Shown here: piece after piece, positions 9,601 through 16,308 of the stretch
Position numbering within the stretch: position 1 is the first letter of the stretch
Layout of the letters: every line of letters starts with the position of its first letter
The notes under the pieces: generated by a model
Seen by the model: the letters and a program-made list of their open reading frames with translations, nothing else
Told to the model about the DNA's origin: nothing
Databases searched by the model: none
Position numbers and translations under genes: made by a program
Assembly: GCF_028736925.1 (NCBI RefSeq)
Contig: NZ_JAQZAT010000016.1
Coordinates: 1 to 64,000 of the forward strand
DNA from: Flavivirga sp. 57AJ16
Lineage (GTDB): Bacteria; Bacteroidota; Bacteroidia; Flavobacteriales; Flavobacteriaceae
Length of the DNA stretch: 64,000 nucleotides
Direction: 5' to 3'

Positions 9601-9719
9601 CGACGAACCTCTTTACTATTGGTAATTTTGACCTTTGGGACCCAGAACTGAATACTAATAATGGTTCTCGCTACCCTAATATTTCGGTTGTATCTATAGG
9701 GGGTACATTTAACTTTTAA
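6609..9719 (+). CDS. SusC/RagA-family TonB-linked outer-membrane transporter
   Basis: This 1036-residue protein has a signal peptide ending near FDPIYAQ (about residue 32), a carboxypeptidase-regulatory-like domain (VTGVITDSKGLPLPGVNVVE through FDGNYTI) and a TonB-box-like DEVVLVGYGTQKK near residue 117. A plug domain follows (LVDGVERSL, then DASATAVYGVRGANGVILI), and a long beta-barrel ends in an aromatic residue (GGTFNF). Two Asp-rich loops (DDVNGDGFITPEDG and DLNDDGQIDDFD) look like calcium-binding sites seen in SusC-type barrels. It forms the channel for oligosaccharide uptake, capped by the SusD lipoprotein encoded directly downstream. The operator-promoter at 6524-6555 suggests LacI control. 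Confidence 0.95.
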   Translation: MIKNSFLSRNSLVTITTFFLFLVALFDPIYAQDSESYSVTGVITDSKGLPLPGVNVVEKNTTNGAQTDFDGNYTIKVSDSESVLIFSYVGMKTAEIPVKGERQIDVQMAEDAQSLDEVVLVGYGTQKKISVVGAQSTIKAEELQLPVANLGTMLAGRISGLTGVQRSGLPGFDGADLWIRGISTFGNNRPLILVDGVERSLDNVNPIDIESFSILKDASATAVYGVRGANGVILIQTKRGKIGKPSVSLDYFEGITYFTKTPELVDGVTYMNLANEALTTRGQVPRFSQEYIDRTASNEDPLLYPNVNWLDEVFNDFGRNRQALVNVRGGAQDAQYYVSLAYYDETGLFVTDGVEDYDSDTRFKRYNFTSNTTIDITKTTNVNVGIQGYLSEGNYPGQDVGAIFGSALEVSPVEYPKIYPGGYVPGKSANGGLRNPYAEVALRGYRTLTRTQLNTNLNINQELSFITEGLSLRGLFSFDSYNEQNTSRSKRESTYFVDPNFPYTENGELLLNETFNSSDNFLGYSNNNGGNRQFYMQMSLNYERKFGEHSVSGLLLANREDFVNAFAGDVIGSIPFRNQGLAMRATYSYDDKYFLEFNAGYNGSENFAPSERYGYFPALAFGWIVSNEPFFEPLKETINYLKLRYSHGIVGSDSGANRFAYLNNVSAGQSGYNFGYNRRFTGGIAQTAYAVDVTWVESTKKDLGIEINAFDNRLRIIYDIFTERTKGSFLRRADIPNYIGLTTDPFGNIGEMENKGFDGSIEYRQPINDLTLNFRGTFTYNDNKILENGVPEQPYPWLERRGTTLLANVGYVAERLFSLEDDVNGDGFITPEDGFPTQFGRIQPGDIKYQDLNDDGQIDDFDRKVIGKGDVPALTYGFGLTAKYKNFDLSLFFQGQNSAERFVGGQGIQPFIGDGGEGNVYKAALDRWTPENDNIYATTPRLSFGSSSDGQTNNTQLSTWWLRDIDFLRLKTAEVGFTLPSKITDKINIVSFRLYARATNLFTIGNFDLWDPELNTNNGSRYPNISVVSIGGTFNF

Positions 9720-9752
9720 AAAATGAAAAAGCAAAATTTAAAAATATATATT

Positions 9753-11570
9753 ATGAAAAAATCATTTTTGTTAATCTTGATCGTTATGGCTATTTTTTCC
9801 TGTAATGATGAGTTTTTAGATCAAGTACCGGACGACCGATTGACCTTTGAACAAACATTTTCCGATCGTGTAACAGTAGAACAGTATCTGGCAAATACAT
9901 ACTCTCAAATTCCCAATGAATTCAATCAGAGATATACTACCAACGAAAATTCGGGACCTTGGACAGGTGCTTCGGATGAGGCTGAATATGTATGGGGTTT
10001 TCATATGGGGAATTCTCTTAATGTTGGTGATTGGAATTCGACTACCCAAGGAGTAAGTAATTTGTGGTCAAATTTTTATAGAGGCATTCGCTCTGCGTCA
10101 ACCTTTATTCATTCTGTTGATCTATGCACGGACTGTGGTCAGGATTTAATTAGTCAATATAAGGCTGAAGCTAGAGGTCTTAGGGCGTTCTACTATTTTA
10201 ATTTAATGAGAAGTTGGGGGCCTGTAATAATTTTACCGGATGAACCAATTCAACCGGATACTGATTTAAATACACTAGGTCTTGAGAGAAACTCAATCCC
10301 TGAAGTGGTTGACTATATTGTGTCGGAATTGGATATGGTAGCAGCAGCATTAGAAGACGTGCCTTTTCTGGAAAATAATTTTGGACGTATGAGCACACCA
10401 TTTGCTATGATCATCAAGCAAAAAACCCTATTGTTTGCTGCGAGTCCTCTTTTCAACGGAAACTCAGATTATTCAGATTTTGTGAATGACAATGGAGAGC
10501 ATCTTATACCAGTTAACTATGATGAACAAAAATGGAAATTGGCAGCCGATGCCGCAAAAGCATTTATAGATAAATATGTGCCTGGTGTATTTGATTTATA
10601 CCGAGAAAATAATGAAGATGGTTCTTTTAATCCGTTCTTATCTTCAAGAAATGTGCATATTGTTGACCCTGGCCTAAACGGTGCCAACAAAGAAATTATT
10701 TATGCCAGACCAGGCGGGGGTAATACCTATCATTATGATGTCACGCCATATCATTTTGGCTCTGCTCCAGAAGTTAGGGGAGCTGGTGGTTTAAGCGCTA
10801 CGCAGGAAGCTGTGGATGCATTTTTTACGTCCAACGGCCGGTCAATTGACGATCCACAAGCGAATTATGAGGCCGATGGATTTTCACAATTTCAAGCGCC
10901 TTACGATTTTACTTCTCGATCTACCTATAATCCATGGACGAATAGAGAGCCTAGATTCTATACTAGTATAACATATAATGGCAGTTTATGGCTTAACCGA
11001 GATTTCGGAGATATCATTACTAAGACTTGGTACGGAGGAAATTCGGGTCGACAAGTAGGAACTAACGATTATCCGCCAACTGGTTATGTGGTAAGAAAAA
11101 AATTGCCTTTAGGAGATCGAAGAGTAAATCTAAGAATGTTCCCAATGGTAAGGTTAGCGGAAGTTTATTTAGATTACGCGGAAGCATTGAATGAATACAA
11201 CCCTGGCAACCCTGATATTCTTAAGTATTTGAATTTGATTAGGGAGCGTGCCGGTATCCCAGAATATGGTTCTCTTGAAATTGAGGCTCCATCAAACCAA
11301 TCTGAAATGCGGGAAGCTATAAGAAAGGAAAGATTCGTGGAGTTGTTTGTGGAAAACCATAGATATTTTGATGTGAGACGATGGAAAATAGCGGAAGAGG
11401 TCTTAAATGGGCCAGTACACGGTATGGACATCAATGCAAGGGCAGAAGAAGATTTTTATAATGTTGTTACTGTTGAGGATAGAGTGTTCGAATTTAAGCA
11501 TTATTTGTGGCCAGTGCCACAGGATGAAAGAAATACCAATACAAGTTTGGTGCAAAATCCTGGATGGTAA
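9753..11570 (+). CDS. SusD/RagB-family glycan-binding outer-membrane lipoprotein
   Basis: The protein is the SusD partner of the SusC directly upstream. The chosen start at 9753 gives a clean lipoprotein signal (MKKSFLLILIVMAIFSC, Cys17) followed by acidic residues, as expected for surface export; an in-frame ATG at 9723, four bases after the SusC stop, would add ten residues before the signal. Typical SusD features follow: a helical repeat segment (KAEARGLRAFYYFNLMRSWG), the C-terminal blocks RLAEVYLDYAEALNEY, IRKERFVELFVENHRYFDVRRW, and the ending PVPQDERNTN...NPGW. It probably sits as a lid on the SusC barrel and binds the substrate. Confidence 0.93.
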   Translation: MKKSFLLILIVMAIFSCNDEFLDQVPDDRLTFEQTFSDRVTVEQYLANTYSQIPNEFNQRYTTNENSGPWTGASDEAEYVWGFHMGNSLNVGDWNSTTQGVSNLWSNFYRGIRSASTFIHSVDLCTDCGQDLISQYKAEARGLRAFYYFNLMRSWGPVIILPDEPIQPDTDLNTLGLERNSIPEVVDYIVSELDMVAAALEDVPFLENNFGRMSTPFAMIIKQKTLLFAASPLFNGNSDYSDFVNDNGEHLIPVNYDEQKWKLAADAAKAFIDKYVPGVFDLYRENNEDGSFNPFLSSRNVHIVDPGLNGANKEIIYARPGGGNTYHYDVTPYHFGSAPEVRGAGGLSATQEAVDAFFTSNGRSIDDPQANYEADGFSQFQAPYDFTSRSTYNPWTNREPRFYTSITYNGSLWLNRDFGDIITKTWYGGNSGRQVGTNDYPPTGYVVRKKLPLGDRRVNLRMFPMVRLAEVYLDYAEALNEYNPGNPDILKYLNLIRERAGIPEYGSLEIEAPSNQSEMREAIRKERFVELFVENHRYFDVRRWKIAEEVLNGPVHGMDINARAEEDFYNVVTVEDRVFEFKHYLWPVPQDERNTNTSLVQNPGW

Positions 11571-11755
11571 GTTTGTTGAATCCACATTAAATAATACTTG
11601 AACGATTTGGCTTCAAACCTGAGGGCACTCAATCGTAGAGTTAAAAAATAGAAATAAGTATTAATCAACCTCTTTTTAATTTACAAATTAAAAATGTAGT
11701 TAATTATATAATACAAATGAAAACAGCTGAACTTTAACAAATTAAAAATATTATC

Positions 11756-13576
11756 ATGAAAAAAATATTATTCAAATTATTTACACTAATAATATTATCT
11801 TCATTAACTTTTTCATGTGAAGAAGATAATAACTCTGTAATTGATGGTCTGCCTGATGCGGTAGTCAACGACGACCCAGAGGGGTCGCCACCTCGCGGAC
11901 TTATTGAAAACTGGAACGGTCACGATGAAACTGTGCTCAGACAGTTCTTGAGTACAAATGTCGGGGTCTATTACGACCCAGAGGTAGATCGGTCTATTGA
12001 ATGGGCTTTTCAGTTTTTAAACGATGCATGGGGGCATACGAGAAGTACGTATGGTGATTTTGGGTCAAGTGCTTTGTATATAGTTGCCCATGGTGAGCAA
12101 GACGATAGTTTTTATAAAACTTATTTTGAGTCTGAATCCGGGAGTGTAAATCTCATAGATTTTTCATTACTGTCCGATAATCCTAGTGGTGATGCTATTG
12201 ATGAGCCAGCCAGACTGATGTCCTTGATAGTTGAAAATGCTAATAATGGGGTTCTGGGCTCTCCAGGTTCAATGATATGGGGAGACGCTTTTAAAGAAAT
12301 CTATATTTACGATTTATATCTAGCATTAGGTTTAGATCAAGAAGCCCAAAGAGTAAAATCAGACTACCTTAACAGTACCTACGATACTCCTAATGGAGGA
12401 ACTTATTGGTTTAGGGATTGGCTTTTACCTATTTATGAAAATTATAGCGAAGGTGAGACTATTGCGAATTTTTTCAAACTTTTATCAAATTATTATCCAA
12501 TCGATGGTATTTCTTATGCACGAGACATGAATATTGGAGAAATAGTTCATTTCTTTAGTGGAGCGACTGGTGAAGACCTGGAACCTCTTGCCATTGAGGC
12601 TTTTGGTTTTAATGATGCTGATAAGAATTTGCTATTACAAGCTAGAGCTGAATTTCCAGAATTGAATTATCCGTTTGAACCTGCATCAGAAATCATTGAC
12701 GTAACCTCTGAAGCGAATGCCGCCATTGTAGTTAGTAAGGATAATGATGGTGGAGCGACAGCTGGCGAGGGATCACTTAAACTTATAGATAATGACATAA
12801 CAACAAAATTCTTGACTGGCGGTTTTCCACAGACGTTCTGGATGCAGCAAAATCTTGAAACAGCCTCAGTTGTAAATCGTTATACCTTTACCTCTGGAAA
12901 CGATGCCCCAGAGAGAGACCTCAAATCCTGGGACCTACAGGGTTCGAATGACGGAATTAATTTCGTGACACTCGATACAAGAACGGACCAAGTATTTACC
13001 GAAAGACGCCAGACAAAGGAATTTACGTTTGAAAATGACACACCTTACCTGCACTATCGAGTAAATGTGATTGAAAACAATGGCAGTAGCTTAATACAGT
13101 TGTCGGAATGGAGATTAATAAATCTTAAGCTCTTATCTTTTGGTCCAGAGGACGTAACGGATTTGGCAACCTTAACAGTAAACCAGGAAAATAGTAATGG
13201 AGCAAATTCAAATGAAGGGTCTTCAAAATTAATAGATGGGAGTACTGGTACAAAGTTTTTAGTTTTTAACGTAACATTTCCATTAAACGCGACGTTGACC
13301 TTTCAGGAGGCATACCGGGTAACTAAATACTCAATGACTTCAGCGAATGATGCCCCAGGAAGAGATCCAACAGCATGGACGCTTCAAGGATCCAATGATA
13401 ACGTGAATTTTGTTGACCTTGATACAAGACAAGATCAATCATTTTCCGAAAGAGACATGACCGTTGATTATTTTGTTAATAATGAAGAATCATACCTGTA
13501 TTACCGTCTATCAATTACGGCCAACGGAGGTGATTCACTGTTTCAACTTGCTGAATGGCGTGTTTTAGCAGAGTAG
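11756..13576 (+). CDS. Surface lipoprotein with two C-terminal F5/8C (CBM32-like) domains
   Basis: The protein (606 residues) has a lipobox signal with Cys21 (LSSLTFSC) and an acidic EEDNN stretch after it. The N-terminal part, about residues 45-315, is rich in aromatic and acidic residues (NWNGHDETVLRQFLS, GDFGSSALYIVAHGEQDD); I do not recognise its family. The C-terminal half has two tandem discoidin-like modules of about 140 residues, each with a SGNDAPxRD or SANDAPGRD motif, WxLQGSNDxxNF, and an ending of LFQLAEWR type. Such modules bind sugars. It follows SusD by 185 bases and closes the locus before a strong terminator. A glycan-binding or glycan-processing role is inferred. The same module type recurs in the lipoprotein gene at 56081-56881. 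Confidence 0.72.
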   Translation: MKKILFKLFTLIILSSLTFSCEEDNNSVIDGLPDAVVNDDPEGSPPRGLIENWNGHDETVLRQFLSTNVGVYYDPEVDRSIEWAFQFLNDAWGHTRSTYGDFGSSALYIVAHGEQDDSFYKTYFESESGSVNLIDFSLLSDNPSGDAIDEPARLMSLIVENANNGVLGSPGSMIWGDAFKEIYIYDLYLALGLDQEAQRVKSDYLNSTYDTPNGGTYWFRDWLLPIYENYSEGETIANFFKLLSNYYPIDGISYARDMNIGEIVHFFSGATGEDLEPLAIEAFGFNDADKNLLLQARAEFPELNYPFEPASEIIDVTSEANAAIVVSKDNDGGATAGEGSLKLIDNDITTKFLTGGFPQTFWMQQNLETASVVNRYTFTSGNDAPERDLKSWDLQGSNDGINFVTLDTRTDQVFTERRQTKEFTFENDTPYLHYRVNVIENNGSSLIQLSEWRLINLKLLSFGPEDVTDLATLTVNQENSNGANSNEGSSKLIDGSTGTKFLVFNVTFPLNATLTFQEAYRVTKYSMTSANDAPGRDPTAWTLQGSNDNVNFVDLDTRQDQSFSERDMTVDYFVNNEESYLYYRLSITANGGDSLFQLAEWRVLAE

Positions 13577-13593
13577 TCGTTTAATTTAATTAA

Positions 13594-13650
13594 TAGAGTA
13601 TAGCTTTGGTAGTATTAACAAAGCTATACTCTATAATACTTATTTTTTTC
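13594..13650 (+). terminator. Strong rho-independent terminator of the SusC/SusD/F5-8C operon
   Basis: A perfect 15-bp inverted repeat (13594-13608 and 13619-13633, arm TAGAGTATAGCTTTG) with a 10-base loop is followed by a T-rich run. It lies 18 bases after the stop of the F5/8C lipoprotein gene. Confidence 0.88.
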
Positions 13651-13934
13651 TGTCATGAAAAAAACATAGTAAAATAATTTCTCGACTTATCTTATGCATC
13701 TTTTAATGGTTTTAATCAATTATTTTTTATGTGCCATTTAATCGCTATTGCCGCCCTTTACTTGATTAAGCCTATGCTATCTATATATACCATTAAAATT
13801 CAATTTAATAGATGATTCCAATATGTTTTTTTGTATATTCGTTCTTACAACTAAATCGATTTATCTATAAAATGATTTTCGAATTAAATCTGATATTGAA
13901 TTTTAATTAAAAATTTATTGTTGTCCCCTTAAAA

Positions 13935-14147
13935 CTATAGACTATAATAAGAAGCCCATCAATAATAGTAAAAGCATTACAGATTAGACACCTTGCTTTA
14001 AAAACAAGTAAAAACAAACAAGAAATATTTAGGTTTCAGGAAGTAAAACAATAGAGGAGTCTGTGTTTGTCAGTTAGTTACAATCAAGTCTTTGTTCTTG
14101 GTTCAAATAGCGAAGCGGTCTTACGTCTTTAGTCGGACACTAATGTT
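13935..14147 (+). repeat. Long inverted repeat copy A (uninterrupted)
   Basis: About 213 bases here match, in reverse orientation and with scattered substitutions, the sequence at 55094-55675. Shared blocks include AAGCATTACAGATTAGAC, AAGAAATATTTAGGTTTC, TTTGTTCTTGGTTC and AGTCGGACACTAATGTT. The copy at 55 kb carries a 362-base insertion at the point matching 14077-14084, where this copy has the single 8-base target. The repeat sits downstream of an F5/8C lipoprotein operon in both places, and just upstream of the metzincin gene here. Confidence 0.8.
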
Positions 14148-14159
14148 AAAAATTATAAT

Positions 14160-15230
14160 ATGAAAAATTTTAAAATATTATCAATTCTCTTAATTGTTTT
14201 TTTTACTATTACTTTTTGCTCAAAAGATGAGGGCTCAAAGGATTCTAAAAATAATAATGCTTCAGTAAATGTTGAGAAAATTACTGTTAAGAATATGGAC
14301 AACGAAACGCCTAAAAAAGGAGATGTTCTTCGTTTCGATATTGTTCTTAAAAATGAAGGGAATGTGACATCAACAGTGGTTGTGTCTCCTAAAATTTCAA
14401 GTAAAAGATTTGAAGATTTTGTTAATGTATCGGTGGCTTTCCAAGAAGTTTCTTTAGGAGCTAATGAGCAAAAGACTATTATTGTAGAAGTGGGGCCATT
14501 TTTACATGATGAGGCTAAAGCAAAACATTATGCTTTAGGGCGTGGGGATTATACTGTAGACTATGTGGCAATAGATGAAAAACGGGATTTTGATTTTGAA
14601 GGTAAAGATTTTAAGATTGAGGGTAGTAATGTTATATTAACCCCAGTTATTTATGATCAAAATTACTTAAGTAAAATTAATTATTTATATAGTATAAATA
14701 CTTATTTAACCTCTGCATTTACTCGTAAAGTTATGCTTTATGAATCTGGAAATTATACTGAGTTCGCAGGAGGGTTTGATGACATGCTCAATACTAAACA
14801 TCTTTTTCACCCTATCTCTGCTCCAAATGTTTCAGACTATCCTATTGAAGATGGAAAATGTGAAAAAGCAATAGCGTTGGCGGGAGATAAACTTGGTCTT
14901 AATCATGATTGGAAGGGGCCTAATGTGGGTACACAGATTGAAAATCATGGATTTGATTATTTAATGGTACTATCACCAGATTCTTTTGGAGGCGTGACAT
15001 GTGGATGGATTAATGTACAAATATCGGGACTTTTCGATTTTGATCTAAGTCTCGATAGATCACAGGTTATTATGGTTCATGAAACAGGACACATTTTAGG
15101 AGCACCACATTGTGATCCGCTTCAAGGATATGTGATGTGTTCTGGGGAAAAGCATGAAAAATATATTAATGAAGGTATTTTTGTATTTCATATTGATTCT
15201 AAAAATCACATGGAAAATAGGTTTGATTAA
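14160..15230 (+). CDS. Metzincin-like zinc metalloprotease lipoprotein with a CARDB-like domain
   Basis: The 356-residue protein has a lipobox signal (Cys20 in TITFCSKDEG). Residues 35-130 resemble a CARDB-type beta-sandwich (DNETPKKGDVLRFDIVLKNE, later LGANEQKTIIVEVG). The C-terminal half carries the zinc signature HETGHILGAPH (His307, Glu308, His311, His317), which fits HExxHxxGxxH of metzincins, and Met326 in YVMCSGE as a possible Met-turn. A paired cysteine pattern (CGW, HCDP, MCSG) suggests disulfides. It is probably a surface-anchored endopeptidase; its substrate is unknown. It stands alone between a repeat and integrase remnants, has low GC, and is not obviously part of a glycan locus, which hints at separate acquisition. 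Confidence 0.78.
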   Translation: MKNFKILSILLIVFFTITFCSKDEGSKDSKNNNASVNVEKITVKNMDNETPKKGDVLRFDIVLKNEGNVTSTVVVSPKISSKRFEDFVNVSVAFQEVSLGANEQKTIIVEVGPFLHDEAKAKHYALGRGDYTVDYVAIDEKRDFDFEGKDFKIEGSNVILTPVIYDQNYLSKINYLYSINTYLTSAFTRKVMLYESGNYTEFAGGFDDMLNTKHLFHPISAPNVSDYPIEDGKCEKAIALAGDKLGLNHDWKGPNVGTQIENHGFDYLMVLSPDSFGGVTCGWINVQISGLFDFDLSLDRSQVIMVHETGHILGAPHCDPLQGYVMCSGEKHEKYINEGIFVFHIDSKNHMENRFD

Positions 15231-15728
15231 CCAAGAAATACAAACCTCACAAATTTTTTTGTAAATCGAATAGGGTTTTTAAATAAATACACGGTTCGTA
15301 AAGTACCGCCTCAACCATTTCATATATCTTGAAGTCTACCGACTGTCATCTTTCCTTTGGCATCGAAATTTATCAAGATTTTTTTGAAATTGTAAAGAAT
15401 GTAACCGTTACAAAACCCAATAATTCTAACACCCCCCATTCATTTAAACCGCTTCTAAGCGTTTTTTCTATTTTGAGACTGCTGCTATATCAGCTTGTTA
15501 AAACGTATCTATAGGCTTGCTTAAATGCTTTTTGAAGTTTTAAAAACAAGCCGAGCACCCCTGCTTCGCTTTTTACCCGTTTTTGAGTGAATTTGAGGTA
15601 CTTGTGTAGGATTCCCTAAAATAGTTCTTATTCTGTATTAGGACTTGTACCTAATTACGGGAGGAGACCGTTTCATTTAAATTTTTAGAAAATGTAGCAG
15701 TTCTAGTCTGAGAAGCTTATAAGTGTTA
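15231..15728. other. Gene-poor spacer with no recognisable gene
   Basis: About 500 bases follow the metzincin gene. Short frames exist but none shows a start, domain or composition that supports a gene. With the dead integrase immediately to the right, the stretch probably holds debris of a mobile element. I could not identify any part of it. Confidence 0.4.
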
Positions 15729-15983
15729 TCAACATTTCAGAATAATTAAATTATCACAATCCGTTCTATGTTCAAATTGGTATAATACCATACTGGGTAG
15801 GGACTTTAAATAAATCTGAGAGCTATTCAAACTAGTGTGTCCTAGCATCTCCGATATCGCTTGTAACGGCACTTCCTGCAGCATCGCTTGTGTAGCAAAA
15901 CGGTAACGGCTACATATGCAGTGAGTGTCTGTTGAATCTGGTATTTTTATCAATTTTTCGTAAGTCTGAATTATAGAGACGGC
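15729..15983 (-). pseudogene. C-terminal fragment of a tyrosine recombinase (phage/transposon integrase)
   Basis: An open minus-strand frame from 15983 to the stop at 15729 encodes the end of a tyrosine recombinase: RYRFATQAMLQEVPLQAISE, then LGHTSLNSSQIYLKSL. The H-x-x-R box is degenerate (THCICSRYRFAT), the LGH box is intact, and the Tyr in QIYLK is the expected nucleophile. The N-terminal arm-binding and core domains and the first catalytic Arg are missing, so it cannot act. It marks an old integration event between the mannan locus and the GH2/GH130 operon. Confidence 0.8.
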
Positions 15984-16308
15984 TTACACCGTGTAAGTCT
16001 TATTGATGATTTAAGCCAGACATTTCGGTTTAAATCGAATCACATAAAATCTTCCAAAATTGGTGGTGCCTATTAATTATGAGTCCAATTAAAATTGTGT
16101 TATTAAAGCTATGCTAACGAGCGGGGTGCCCGGTTAGGTTAAATCTTTCTAAGAATATATATTCAAACTTTTCATTTAACATGTAATTGTACTTGGATTT
16201 CGCCAAAAGTGTTTTCGACCAAAATTACCCTCAAGAGGTTAAGTTTGGCAAATACGAGAACAATTCTTAGCTGCATGACTGTGTATATTTGGCTGTTTAA
16301 CTACAACT

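Noticed and set aside
15329-15514. A 61-codon plus-strand frame after the metzincin gene
   Set aside because: It has no signal, domain or ribosome-binding context and lies in a decayed mobile-element region.
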